Shown piece after piece: positions 33,901 through 44,794 of a DNA stretch of 64,000 bases. A model generated the notes under the pieces. That model made no database searches and was not told the origin of the DNA. It saw only the letters and a list, made by a program, of their open reading frames with translations. Location: the NCBI GenBank assembly GCA_963691655.1, contig CAVNUY010000007.1:248001-312000 (forward strand), written 5' to 3'. The DNA is from Toxonevra muliebris. Lineage: Eukaryota; Arthropoda; Insecta; Diptera; Pallopteridae. A program made the translations under genes and the position numbers. The stretch's first letter is position 1; each line of letters begins with the position of its first letter.

Positions 33901-36900
33901 TTTTTCTGGGTGTACTTACTAGAAACACTGATTATTACAGAGAACCACAGAACTAGACGTTAAAATAATTACCGAGGTGACACAAAATTATGCTCTATCA
34001 CAATCACATTTAAATGCAGGGCTTTTCTACTAGTTGAAACTGAACTAAACCCCATGGCTTTGTGGACTAAATTTTGTAGTTATTACTACATTGTAGGGTT
34101 GAGAATTCTAGTTCATTTGAGGAATTCAATCTTTTAGTTCAATTGTTTTTATTCAGCTAGTTCCTTTCATAGTTCACTAGTTCACCAAAATAATAGAAAA
34201 ATCAAAATCAATATCAAAAATATGTAATTCCAACAAACCTAGGAGTTTATTAGTTTGAATTGAAATCAGAAATTGGGTCGATTCGAGAGTCAACCAGTTC
34301 GACCTACATATAAGAAATTTTGTACCCAAATTATGAGAGAAAGAAGAGAAGAAAGACAAATGAGAAATACCCTAGCCGGGAGTTTATTAAGTGGCAAGAC
34401 TAAAAAAGCTAGAAACGAAACTAGTTCACATTTGAGATCCAGATTTTTGAATCAACAAGTTCACAAAATACACAACTCAGCTACATTCTGAATCTGAATA
34501 AAAATTATATGCCAGTTTTAAGTTATTACAACTAACAAATATGAAATTTATTTGACTTTAATTAGCATTTCAATAAAAAAAGAATGCAGGGCAAGTTTTG
34601 TAAATATATGGCTAACATGTTATTTAATTTTATTAAAGTAAACTTCCTACGGTTTGCAGCTACAAAAGTATTATAAGCTGAAATTAGGCAAATCGTCCAA
34701 TAGAAGGCTTTTAGCCTATTCATGGATATGGTCAGAATTATTATTATTATTATATCGCGAATTGCAAACTAATACAGAAATCATTCATAATAAAATGGCT
34801 TTAATTCATTCATAATAAAATGGGTTTAATTCATTCAAATTAAAGAAAGAGCGCCCATCAATTTTTTTTTAACAAAAATTTCAATTAAAAATTTCACACG
34901 TGTTTTACTCGCTTATTCGTTAGTCTGCTTTCTAGTCGATTTTCTCACCGATTTTCTGTTTGTTGGTGGGGAGGGGAGACAAAAGTAAACGTGAAGAGTC
35001 AAAATCGGCTGTAACAACGATTTTTGATGTTTGTCATTTACAAGTTTTGGATCTCTGTTCAATTCATGTAAAACGAATAACAAAGAAGCAAATAGAAATA
35101 CTAAATCGGTCTGTTGAAATTGTTGTGTATACCAACTTGATCAAAAAGTTCCCGGAATTTATTCAGAAAATTAAAAATATAAGTTTATTCATCTAAATCT
35201 ATATTGTCCCCTTCAAAATAATCCCCATCAACTGCAACACACTTATGCCAGCGCTTGATCCAATCCTCGAAACATTTTTTTTATTCGGTTTTGGTATGTC
35301 CATCAGTGCTTCCTGCGATTTTTCCATTACTTCCTCTCGGCTGCTGAAACGCGTTCCCCGTAATTTAACTCGATTGAACAGAAAGAAATCACAGGGAGCC
35401 AAATCAGGTGAATTCGGTGGCTGTTAGATGGTATTTGTTGCACTTTTCGTCAAAAAGTTACGAATAATGGGACTGTGCGACGGTGCGTTATCATGGTGCA
35501 AAATCCACGAGTTTTCTGTCCACAATTCTGATCTCTTTCGGCGAATTGCTTCACGCAAACGCCTCATAACGCCCAAAATTTCTTTTACTTTATCAACGTT
35601 TTCGTCGGTTTTCGATGTCGATGGCTTGCCACTGCGTTCATTATCTTCGATTGACTCACGACCACTTTTGAACCACTCGTGCCACTGGTAAACGACCGTT
35701 TTCTTTAGAGAATCGTTGCCGAAACACTTTTTCAACATTTCCAATATTCGCGCACCATTAAATCCTTTTTTTACGCAAAATTTAATACAATACAATTTAA
35801 TAAAATTGTAAAAAATCGCCAACACACACAGAGATAGATGCACTCTTGGCTACGTAGCTTTTGCAAATATCAAGCTATGACGCTAAGATTTAGAGGCAAT
35901 ATCAACAACAGATGTACAAATTTAACAAAAAAACAGAACTCAAATCGAAACGATGGGGAGCGCCACACGGTGGTTATTCCGGGAACTTTTTGATCAAGGT
36001 GGTAAAAGCTGTTGACCATGGAATAAAAGGGGATATGGAAAAACCGTAAAAGCGCATTCATCGCTTTGATACGTTTCGTTTCATTATCATTTCTTTTTTG
36101 AATAAAAGTGAACATAAAACTTATCAATTGAAAGGCAAGCAGTGCCGTCTTCCTTAGCCAAAAGAGCTTCGTACACACCACAGACAAAACGGAACTGCTG
36201 TGCGCATGAATTGTACGTTGCTCGACTTTTCTCTATGGAAAACATCTGGGCAGAAGTTTTAATGACAGCAGTAAAAGTTAATAGCGTGCCAAGTAGAAGA
36301 GGAAAAACCAGCTTTGAGCAAACGTGGAACAATAAAGCGCCAGATATCAGTTTTTTTAAGTAATTTGGATGCAAAGCTTTTGCACACATACCTAACATGA
36401 AGCAGAAGAAGCTGGACGATAAAGAATACATTTTCATCGGATATGCAAGCGATCAAAAGGCATGTCGGTCATATCACAAATCATCGGAGAAAGCCTAAAC
36501 GAGATCAGATAACTGTTGAAATAAATAATTCTAATCAAGCTATTGTACCGTTACACGAAGACGATGAAAACAGTGATTTCGAATCAAAGAAGGAAGATGA
36601 GTTGAGTGATTCTTTAAGCACTGGCTCGAACGAATCTGTAATTGATGCACACCCACAAGTAGTTGATCGCGTTCTCGAAAACGGCTCTAACGATTTCGAT
36701 TAAATTTACAATATAAGGGATTCCGGGGGCGAAAAATCGATCTTGCATGGTCCCATTTGCTTCGTGTTTTCACGCACAAAGCAAGAAACTTGTCTTGCCC
36801 GCGCAATATGAATGGTAATTTCGCCACAGGGGCTAGAGCGTGGGTCTACCGTGCGCGAGTTGGAAGCGTAGTCAGATTTTTTAGTTTTTATTTTTTGTTC

Positions 36901-39900
36901 TTTTACTGTTTAAGTTTATGTAGCTAAATGTCATCCCTGAGAAAGCTCGAAAGACCCTGAGCAAAGCTTGATCGGCCAGGTATGAGATTATATGTAACAT
37001 GATAATAAGTGTTGTCTTCTAATACAAATTATCATAGCTTTAAGTTTAGACATTTATTTGGGTTTTAAAAATAAGTTTTTTAATTATGAATTATTTGTCA
37101 TTTATGTTATCTAAATATTTTGCATCATTTAAGCTGTTAGCCACTGTACATTACCACCACCTCGCATTACACCATTCCATGCAACTACTTTAAATTTTTG
37201 AGACTTTTTTTGCATCCACACGCACACACTACACTTCATAACTGAAGAGCGTTCGTTTCGTTTACATTGCACTGCACGGCTGCAACACAGCAGCAGCATT
37301 GTGTATTCGTTGTTGTTGTTATTTTTTGCAAATGTTATTTCTACATTGCGTTTTAATGTGCGTGTATATTGTACGTTTAATGAATATTTCTTACCCTTTC
37401 CCAATGAATTTATTGTTTTCACCTGTTTTATTTTGATAACTGCTCTAGGCGCGTTAAATTATTTTTTCCGAGCGTATAATATTTGCCTGCAGGACAAATG
37501 ATTATAAGATTGCAAAAAAGGAGTTGGAATCTAAAAATCTAATATATAAGTATGTAGAAACGCAATCACAAATATGCTATTGAGCGGAGAAAAAAATATT
37601 TTAATGAGACCCCTGCAAACCATAGTTGCCATTTTTGCCAGAATTCTAATTCGAAACTATTACTCTGCGTTTACACCCCACACAAATCCGGTGAATTTTC
37701 CCGATTCTAAATATATTTCTCCATTCCCTGATTTTGATTCAAAGTTTCCCGAAAATCAATATTTTCTTAACGTAAATGAGGGTAATTCGGATCGATGTAT
37801 ATAATTCGGATCGATTTTGTTTTGCTAATAACTTTTTTTTTGGTATTTTTTCAAATTATGTCCTTTTTTCGAAACGAGCGAGAATTATTTCCCCTTTCTA
37901 ATGGTATGCAACACTTATTTCAATTATTTCAAATTAATCAGTTGTGAGCGTACAAATTTTATAAGAATTATAACTTTTGTGCTAGTAAGTATATTTATAT
38001 AATTTATATGGGGTTTTGTTCACTAAATATTCTGCTATAGTTTGGTAAAAATAAGCACCATTTTAGAAAGCATACTAAGAAAAAAATTAACTTTTAAAAT
38101 CGATCCGAATTATCAACATGCGTTTTTCTACTAAGTCGAATCGATGATCCAAATTACAAGCAAATGAGGTGTTTGCATAATTCGAAAATTTAGAAAAACT
38201 GTATAGTTTTAATTGATGAAAGTTTTTTAGTTGTGATTTAGATATAATAGGTGATGTTTGGAGGTTATTTGGATCGACCCTTTGTTTAGAGAGTTTTTGT
38301 GGAATTTGAGTTCAAAGTTTAGATAAACTTGAAAAATATTTTGAATTTTAGTCAAAAATTTTGCATTTTAAAATCAAATGATTCGAAGAAATTATTTTTT
38401 AAATATATATTTCATTGTTCATCAGAACACGGGCATGGCCCGTCCGTTCTGAAACGGTCCGTTTTTAAAACGGACTAAAAAATATAAAATAATTTCTCTT
38501 ACATACAGATACATCATACAAATCTATAACCCCATACAGATTCATAAACCCATACAGATTGTCCTGAAAATATGTAATTGCGAATTTTAGTAGGGACTCT
38601 TCACCATCAATTGGAACAATCCACCAATGGTTTACTCTATTTCGGTGCAGTAGTACCAGCGTAAGTGAAGCCGAACGTTCTGTCCACACCAAAAATGGTC
38701 GAAAAACTCCACGGTATGATATAGAACCATTGTCGAGAGAAGGTGCGTGAACATGCAGAGGCTACAGGCTTATCACATGGATGAGTGAAGGTGCGTGAAC
38801 TTGCAGAGGCTACAGGCAAGATGGATGCCGCGTTTGCTCACAATTAACAACAAACGCAATCGTTTGACAACTTCAAAGGAGTGTTTGGCGATGTTCAATC
38901 ACAAGCCAAACGAGTTTTTGTGCCATTTCCTAACCATGGACGAATCCTGGGTTCTTCAGAACACACCGGAGACCAAGGAATAATCGAAACCGTTTCTTTC
39001 TTCAGACGAATCGAGACCAAAGAGAGTCGGCCAACATGGCGACAGTTTTTCGGGATGCGTGCAGTGTTATTCACATCGATTACCTTGAAAAGGGTAAAAC
39101 GATTAATGGCGCGTAATATGCAAAGCGGTTGGATCGATTCGACGCGAATTTGAAGCAAAAAAGATTGAATTTGACGAAGAAAAAAGTTCTTTCACCAGGA
39201 CAACGCACCGGCGATCAAGTTCGCAGCCGTACTGGTAAAGTTTCATGAATTTGGTTACGAATTGCTCCCTCATCCAGGATGCGTGAAAAAGTGTAGTTGA
39301 GCCCAATGTAGGTAAAAGTCAGTAGCCCTCGGAGAAGACAACCAAACTTTACATATCTGTTTGAAACTGTGGAAAAGAAGAGGAGATATTTAACGCCCTC
39401 CGTTAAAAAAGCTTACCAACTTTGGCATACAGTTTGAGAAAAATGTCGAATGGCCACCAGCAGGTGGCTTATTAATGCCGATGGCGGTTAAAGAGAAGTC
39501 AGTTGGATTCGCAGTAGTTATGGTTTGGTCAAATCTAATTTTCCATACCCGCGATGCCTGCTAAAAGGGTAAATTTTACCAAATTCTACTATCGAGAAGT
39601 TCCGTCGGCTATGGGAATCTACCACATAATGACAATCGACCTATACTTCCTCCTCCAACAGCCGATATCAGTGCAGAAGATGATGTAAGCGCTTTTTTGA
39701 AAATAGAAAATTTTTCTGAACTCGCTCATACGGAATATCGCGAACACAGTACCAAATTGCTTAAGAGATCATTTATTAACGATTTGTGGCTATAGTTGGA
39801 ATTTTGAAGTCAGAACTTTTAATATCTGAGATGAGTGAAAAAGTGTATGTAATGCATGTAAAAAACAGTAGCCCTCGGGGAAGGCAACAAAACCTAAAAT

Positions 39901-41436
39901 ATCTTTTTGAAAATGTGGGAAAGTTAACATTTTCTAACAACATCTACGACCTCATGGGTAGTCTTTATAAACACTTCTATTTTTTTCGTTTTTATGGCCA
40001 CGATTTTCCACTGTGCATGGTAGTGATTTTTAATTTGTTTTATTTTTCTTAACTTCAGCATAGACAACCTCCATAGTCTAGAAGGTAGTGCTCTAGACTT
40101 TCACCCGGGAGGTTCTCATACCCTTCTTGTATTCACTAACGATATGAAGTGCATGAGAATTATAAGAAAGTCTACAAGTACACCTCTTGATGTAGGCAAT
40201 GGCAAAACCACCAAGTGATAACAAATTGGATTTTACACCAAGTCCTTGCGCAAAGAATTTCAAGGAAAAACTTGCAATTCTTTTATTAAGATAATTAACC
40301 CATTAAGGGCGAGCGGGAATCAAAGAAGATAAATCAAGAAAGTTACTTGAGAAAAATATCAGGATCAGCTCAGCGACAAAGTGCCATATGGCACTGCTAG
40401 GCATTAATATTATGTATTAAAATAAAACCGATTTTTGCTTATTTTTTACAGTTTTTTAGTGGTGCGCTGGAAAGAGTTAAATATCAATAAGTTTTACTTA
40501 CATGCTGTTCGATGTATTCCAGTGCATATAAAATGTTTTTGCACAATTTGATACGGTTGAAAGGAGCACTGTCTCCAAGCATACAAATGTCAATAGTGTA
40601 AAGAATGATGTTGCACCCAAACTAGGCAATAAACGGAATTTCGTTCGTGCTGATGTTGCCGCCGCTACTTTACAACGTGCCGCAGTAGTGGGTTTGATGG
40701 TGGAAATTGATAATGGTTTTACTTTAGAATGTAGTGATATTTTAGTTTCTAAAGGTGTTTTTGCCGTTGCCGTCGTATATAGTTTAATTACTTGCCGCAA
40801 TGCTGATGCAATTGTTATTAATAGATTTTGAATGCTATTACATTTATTTTTTCGATGTTGACTAACTCTATACGCAGGTGATGATAATTTTGTTATTTCT
40901 GATGCTGCTGTTGCAACTATTGCTGTTGGTAATGTGGTTGATAACGATGATAACGTTTCTTCTGTTGCTGATCTTGTTGAGATTGATTTACATATTTCTG
41001 TATTTTCATCACCAAAATCTTTATTTAATGCCGCTGTTGTTTTAGATTTTTTTTTATGTTGCTGTTGTAATATCAATTTATTATTTTTGCTATTAATAAA
41101 GGATGTTGCTTTGTTTGTTATAACTGCTATTGATTTTATTGACGTGCACGGAGTGGTCCAATATTTATTGTTTTCATCATAATTACTACTTACGTAGGTG
41201 TTGTTATTATTGACAGCGGATATTGTAATACTAGCTTCACCAGTGGTAGTAGTAGTAGTGGCGGCAGTAGCAGTGACGACGACTTTATTACACTTATCCG
41301 GTGGATGTTCACGATGGGTGGAGCCCGATTTTGCCTTTGTTGGTGGCAGCAGGTGCATGGTGAGCGTAACTGTTGACAACAACTCCTTTGGCAATTCTGT
41401 TGATTTAGCGGCGAATCTTTTTCCTACCTTTTCCAT
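24059..41436 (-). CDS. Ephrin: Ephrin (whole coding span, three coding exons)
   Basis: Ephrin is the cell-surface ligand for Eph receptor tyrosine kinases and guides axons. Joined exons 41436-40502, 25392-25082 and 24981-24059 keep one frame and predict 722 residues. Residues 1-268 are low-complexity Thr/Asn/Lys-rich, 269-295 form one hydrophobic segment (signal anchor or signal peptide), and about 298-444 form the receptor-binding domain with Cys 298, 340, 368, 381, 431, 443 and 444 and the loop FRPFTPQPGGLEFLPG. The rest is a Gly/Asn-rich tail. N-glycosylation sequons lie at N307, N350 and N359. The unusual long N-terminus fits what I recall of Drosophila Ephrin. Membrane attachment (N-terminal anchor or a missing C-terminal exon) is unresolved. 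Untranslated exons were not identified. Confidence 0.95.
24982..25081 (-). other. Ephrin intron 2 (100 bp)
   Basis: Donor GTGAGT at 25081-25076; acceptor TAG at 24984-24982. Phase 1. No insertion inside. Confidence 0.92.
25082..25392 (-). CDS. Ephrin: Ephrin exon 2 (core of receptor-binding domain)
   Basis: The 311-bp exon codes residues 312-415 plus split codons at both ends. It contains FRIDNTDHIIDVNKGN, HIICPVYEPGTY, VEYETCRITN, AICDKPQ and FRPFTPQPGGLEFLPG, unmistakable ephrin sequence. The acceptor TTTTTGCTTTCAG precedes 25392. The ATG upstream of the acceptor is intronic, not a start. Confidence 0.97.
28160..28440. repeat. Dispersed repeat, relative of 60840-61000
   Basis: Shares 'gtgcaaaa', 'cagatttt', 'aatacatt(a/g)gttttgt' and 'ctg(a/t)acaaaata' in the same order with 60890-61000. 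Diverged and non-coding; family unknown. Confidence 0.5.
28469..29324 (-). mobile_element. Short non-autonomous Helitron
   Basis: On the minus strand the 3' end is CTAG followed by T, preceded by a hairpin (GGCAGA, six-base loop, TCTGCC at 28497-28480), the standard Helitron 3' signature, and the surrounding words are ones I know from insect Helitrons. The 5' end is placed at TCATACTATTTT (29324) by analogy and is less sure; the base before it is G, not the usual A. No Rep/helicase is coded. Confidence 0.6.
29487..29550 (+). repeat. tRNA-like sequence with intact B box
   Basis: 'ggtgttctagtggcagcg' is followed by 'gggttcgattcc' (29532-29543), a perfect pol III B box. Spacing fits a tRNA-derived SINE head. 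I cannot fold it into a functional tRNA. Confidence 0.6.
30199..30420 (+). repeat. Dispersed repeat, uninterrupted copy
   Basis: Matches 46546-46604 joined to 52473-52600. It preserves the empty site (aatatattgttatactag) into which retrotransposon B inserted in the other copy. Class unknown; the 75-codon frame in it has no motif. Confidence 0.8.
31931..32480. mobile_element. Foldback element, 550 bp, arms about 115 bp
   Basis: Ends ACACTGGAATACA in inverted orientation; the arms share 'cgctgaacacgaaaatcata' and 'tctatgggtaagttt'. The centre is unique. No target duplication was recognised. Confidence 0.8.
32670..33912. mobile_element. TA-flanked element with CACCCAGA ends, 1,243 bp
   Basis: The ends CACCCAGAGAAATAC and, complemented, CACCCAGAAAAATA lie between TA dinucleotides. 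Both ends carry degenerate 'aattgaggaaa' and 'aaagaaat' words. It contains a 280-bp exact tandem duplication. About 500 bp of it (33220-33790) recur inverted at 59965-60540. No transposase seen. Confidence 0.65.
32735..33294 (+). repeat. 280-bp tandem duplication, two copies
   Basis: The unit 32735-33014 is repeated at 33015-33294 with no difference seen by eye (landmark 'ggcgccatagaaacgg' at both starts). It is a recent duplication or an assembly artefact. Confidence 0.9.
34790..34850 (+). repeat. Short tandem repeat, about 26-bp unit
   Basis: The unit 'attcattcataataaaatgg' occurs twice, followed by a third partial copy. An (ATT)n tract lies just upstream at 34738-34752. Confidence 0.7.
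35131..36003 (-). mobile_element. mariner remnant 2, internally deleted, with both ends
   Basis: The ends contain TTGATCAAAAAGTTCCCGGA in inverted orientation, with TA next to each. The length of about 870 bp is well under the usual 1.3 kb. Coding fragments of a mariner transposase lie inside on the minus strand. Confidence 0.85.
35199..35843 (-). pseudogene. mariner transposase remnant 2
   Basis: The N-terminal helix-turn-helix part (IKFCVKKGFNGARILEML-like) and VVYQWHEWFKSGRESIEDNERSGKPSTS are intact. The frame then jumps from DKVKEI to MRRLREAIRRKR, so the block with the first catalytic Asp is deleted. The second Asp block (LHHDNAPSH) remains, and the third region (MAPCDFFLF) follows in another frame. 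The transposase cannot be active. Confidence 0.9.
36142..36703 (+). pseudogene. copia-type Pol fragment (integrase end)
   Basis: The plus-strand frame reads ENIWAEVLMTAVKVNSVPS, GKTSFEQTW, then after an in-frame TAA (36361-36363) FGCKAFAHIPNMKQKKLDDK and FIGYASDQKACRSY. This is the conserved stretch after the copia integrase core. A second frame continues to 36703 with an acidic linker. Unrelated flanks on both sides show it is a fragment. Confidence 0.85.
38020..38330 (+). repeat. Dispersed repeat, inverted relative of the Ephrin upstream duplication
   Basis: Its reverse complement aligns with 41790-42095 and 42859-43164: shared words include 'ggtgatgtttggaggttatt', 'aatgaggtgtttgcataatt' and 'cttttaaaatcgatccgaat' in part. 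Non-coding. Confidence 0.8.
38790..39300 (+). pseudogene. mariner transposase remnant 3 (irritans-like)
   Basis: Fragments in shifting frames read RWMPRLLTINNKRNR, CLAMFNHKPNEFL, TMDESWVLQNTPETKE (first Asp block), then VLFHQDNAPA (second Asp block) and KFHEFGYELLPHPG. The TPETKEQSK style of the first block is that of the irritans subfamily. The C-terminal third is missing. Multiple frameshifts. Confidence 0.8.
39565..39795 (+). other. Unassigned open stretch without start codon
   Basis: A 76-codon open frame follows a TAA and ends with TAG, containing LPPPTADISAEDDVSAFLK and STKLLKRSFINDLWL. The composition (charged, normal amino-acid mix) looks more protein-like than nearby frames, but I recognise no family. 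It may be a remnant of a transposon or host exon. No ATG or clear splice site supports it. Confidence 0.25.
40066..40240 (+). repeat. tRNA-derived SINE copy
   Basis: The head 'tagtctagaaggtagtgctc' plus 'gggaggttctcatacc' resembles A and decayed B boxes. The body word 'ggcaatggcaaaac' is shared with the SINE at 52962-53170. Confidence 0.6.
40502..41436 (-). CDS. Ephrin: Ephrin exon 1 (start, N-terminal region and hydrophobic segment)
   Basis: ATG at 41436 opens MEKVGKRFAAK. The first 268 residues are rich in Thr, Ser, Asn and Lys with a run of six Thr. Residues 269-295 (LLPSLGATSFFTLLTFVCLE and on) are hydrophobic. The exon ends in the domain start NCAKTFYMHWNTSNS, which continues as IFRIDNT in exon 2. 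Donor GTAAGT follows 40502. This start was chosen because it is the first ATG of a long open frame; an upstream non-coding exon is possible. Confidence 0.93.
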
Positions 41437-42505
41437 ATTTAGATATTTAGTAAGATATACTTCGCTTCCAAAAATATATATACTTATTTACTCTTCACTT
41501 GATTTATCTCTTCTTCCACGTTTTATCTATTACAATTTAAATCATTTATTTACGGAAGTAGGACAATGTATAGCAGAATTTGGTTGTTTCTTTTTTAAAT
41601 AGATTTTTCTGTTGTCTTCTGAAAAAAGCAAAAGTTATAAAAAAAATAATTAGAAAAAATTGGAAATTCAAGTTAAAATATAAGAAATGCAGCATTTTAA
41701 TTCACAAAATAAGTTATTATATTTTAAACTCGATGCACAGCCCCCCTCAAGAGGTGCTGCTCCTGAGTACTTCGCAGCTCAAATTTTAAATTTAAACTTT
41801 GAACTCAAATTCCACAAAAACTCTCCAAACAAAGGGTCGATCCAAATTACCTCCAAACATCACCTATTATATCTAAATCACAACCAAAAAACTTTTATTA
41901 ATTAAAACTATACAGTTTTCCTAAATTTTGTAATTATGCAAACACCTCATTTGCTTGTAATTTGCAAATAGAAAAACTCATGTTGGTAATTCGGATCGAT
42001 TTAAAAGTTAATTTTTTTCTTAGTATGCTTTTTAAAAAGGTGCTTATTTTTACCAAACTATTTATTGCAGAATATTTAGTGAACAAAACCGTAAATAAAT
42101 TTTGAGCAATAACATCATGTAATAGGCCATAACTATCGTTTTATTCAAATGGGTGTAATTAGGCCCAGGAGGTTATGTGCCCACCGAAGGATTAAACAAA
42201 AAAAATGCATGCATTTGAGGGTTAAGTCAATTTTTTTAATTTGTTAAATGAAGTTAGTTTATATAATGCATGCCGCGCTATGAGCGCTGATAAAACTTAA
42301 AAAAATAACAAAATGATATATCATTTGTATATGTTTCAACTGCATCATCAGACATCGAATTTATTACGTCATTTAAATTATATAAGATTATTAAACGGAC
42401 CTTATTAAAAAAATGAATCTGGTCTTAGTGATTTCTTCTTGAACGCCGACGATATGTCCCTTAAGTCTATCTATTTCAGTAATAAAAAAGATAATGAAGA
42501 GCAAA
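41437..42505 (-). repeat. Tandem duplication next to the Ephrin ATG, proximal copy (1,069 bp)
   Basis: This copy is repeated at 42506-43574 (shared sequence to 43578) with roughly 11 differences by eye, about 99% identity. Its edge lies one base upstream of the ATG; ATTT is shared at the junctions, so the boundary is uncertain by up to 4 bp. It would include the 5' untranslated region and possibly promoter DNA of Ephrin (inference). Confidence 0.9.
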
Positions 42506-43578
42506 ATTTAGATATTTAGTAAGATATACTTCGCTTCCAAAAATATATATACTTATTTACTCTTCACTTGATTTATCTCTTCTTCCACGTTTTATCTATT
42601 ACAATTTAAATGATTTATTTACGGAAATAGGACAATGTATAGCAGAAATTGGTTGTTTCTTTTTTAAATAGATTTTTCTGTTGTCTTCTGAAAAAAACAA
42701 AAGTTATAAAAAAAATAATTAGAAAAAATTGGAAATTCAAGTTAAAATATAAGAAATGCAGCATTTTAATTCACAAAATAAGTTAGTATATTTTAAACTC
42801 GATGCATAGCCCCCCTCAAGAGGTGCTGCTCCTGAGTACTTCGCAGCTCAAATTTTAAATTTAAACTTTGAACTCAAATTCCACAAAAACTCTCCAAACA
42901 AAGGGTCGATCCAAATTACCTCCAAACATCACCTATTATATCTAAATCACAACCAAAAAACTTTTATTAATTAAAACTATACAGTTTTCCTAAATTTTGT
43001 AATTATGCAAACACCTCATTTGCTTGTAATTTGCAAATAGAAAAACTCATGTTGGTAATTCGGATCGATTTAAAAGTTAATTTTTTTCTTAGTATGCTTT
43101 TTAAAAAGGTGCTTATTTTTACCAAACTATTTATTGCAGAATATTTAGTGAACAAAACCGTAAATAAATTTTGCGCAATAACATTCTGTAATAGGCCATA
43201 ACTATCGTTTTATTCAAATGGGTGTAATTAGGCCCAGGAGGTTATGTGCCCACCGAAGGATTAAACAAAAAAAATGCATGCATTTGAGGGTTAAGTCAAT
43301 TTTTTTAATTTGTTAAATGAAGTTAGTTTATATAATGCATGCCGCGCTATGAGCGCTGACAAAACTTAAAAAAATAACAAAATGATATATCATTTGTATA
43401 TGTTTCAACTGCATCATCAGACATCGAATTTATTACGTCATTTAAATTATATAAGATTATTAAACGGACCTTATTAAAAAAATGAATCTGGTCTTAGTGA
43501 TTTCTTCTTGAACGCCGACGATATGTCCCTTAAGTCTATCTATTTCAGTAATAAAAAAGATAATGAAGTGCAAAATTT
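42506..43578 (-). repeat. Tandem duplication, distal copy
   Basis: It starts with the same agatatttagtaagatata as the proximal copy but lacks the Ephrin ATG. Both copies contain the dispersed repeat also found at 38020-38330. Confidence 0.9.
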
Positions 43579-43784
43579 GGAAAAAAAATTTCCAAATTAA
43601 AAATAACAAATGAAATTCTAGTTAAGTATGCAGAAATAACTGTTGTTTAATGATTTACCTTGTGTAGAAAAATACGACCTTTTGCATTTTTTCATTATTC
43701 GATCTGTCATAAGCTCCATGATATTCTGCTTATAAAATATTTTGTTGACAAAGGCTATTTTGCCTTTAAAAACACATTCAAAAA

Positions 43785-44115
43785 ATTAACTTAATCCGAC
43801 GACGGCCACCTCCCATAAACAGAAAAATTAAAAAGCCACATCTTCGAACATATGTGAAATACAGCGATGAAATTTTGCACATATGAACTTTTTGGATATG
43901 AAAACATATGGTGCAAAAATAAACTTAATCCCGCCACGGCCACGCCCACCATAAACTTATAAGTTAAAAGGCTATGACTTAAACATTATGTGAGATATGA
44001 CTATAAAAATTTGTTGTTATTTGAATATTTTATACTTATAACCATTGCAAAAAGTAGGTATAATCCGATTACTGCAGCGCCCACTTTCCACACAAATTTG
44101 CAAAAAAAAAAATAC
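43785..44115 (+). repeat. Degenerate tandem repeat, unit about 130 bp
   Basis: Three successive segments carry 'taatcc' followed by 'cg(g)ccac' words at about 43792, 43926 and 44062. Decayed and non-coding. From 44116 to 44794 I see only AT-rich DNA with one small imperfect hairpin at 44570-44611. Confidence 0.5.
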
Positions 44116-44794
44116 GATCAAAAATGATAAGCATGTTTCATTTTTGTAGGCACATATTTATTTCATTATACAAATCTATATCCGAGCCATAACTAATTTC
44201 TGCTTCATTTGTGTTGTCTTGTTAAGCAAATCTTATAAATTAACTTCAGCTGAGACTTCTGAAGTAACAATTGGGTATGGAAGTAATTAATTTTTTGCTT
44301 TCTTCAGTCTGTTGTAGCTTGGAAAGCAATTAGGGTGGATTGAATTCACATCTGATCGTAAAACGTTGTATTTTCTCACCGATAAATCTAAATCTTCATA
44401 GCGGATTTGAATCTTGCGTCATTCAAATCCAAGTAAAAATTTGAGTCACGCCAAACATGATGCTTGTGTTCAAACCTCACTTTCATCCTTACCACTTCTC
44501 AGAAATTTTTCTAATAACATGCTTCAGGTCTTTTCTTTGATATTCCTATATGATTTGTAACAAATTTTTCAACAGCAGCAAGCCTCTTTGTGTACTTGAG
44601 GCTGCTGTTGCTTAGCCAAACGTAGAAAATTTCTCTTATTTTTTAATGAAGGTGCCACTAGAAAAAATGTATTATTAAAAATTTTTCAAAAAATAACTCT
44701 GTATTTATTTTTATAATAATTTTACTTTAAAATTGCATTATTACTTTTATAAAATTATGACTTAATTTTTAATTGATTTTGGTGGCACTCGTCA

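Larger units (their letters stand above)
25393..40501 (-). other. Ephrin intron 1 (15,109 bp, transposon-rich)
   Basis: Donor GTAAGT at 40501-40496; acceptor AG at 25394-25393; phase 2 on both sides. The contents, listed separately, include a short Helitron, tRNA-like repeats, foldback and TA-flanked MITEs, two mariner remnants and a copia fragment. Stretches 25520-28160, 29550-30195, 30430-31930, 33915-35130 and 36710-38000 have no recognised gene or element apart from short simple repeats. Confidence 0.9.

Noticed and set aside
41198..41602. 134-codon plus-strand frame rich in Val and Ala
   Set aside because: It is antisense to the Thr-rich part of Ephrin exon 1, whose trinucleotide repeats keep several frames open.
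44570..44611. Imperfect hairpin with an 11-base loop
   Set aside because: The stem is short with a four-base bulge; too weak for a microRNA precursor without expression data.
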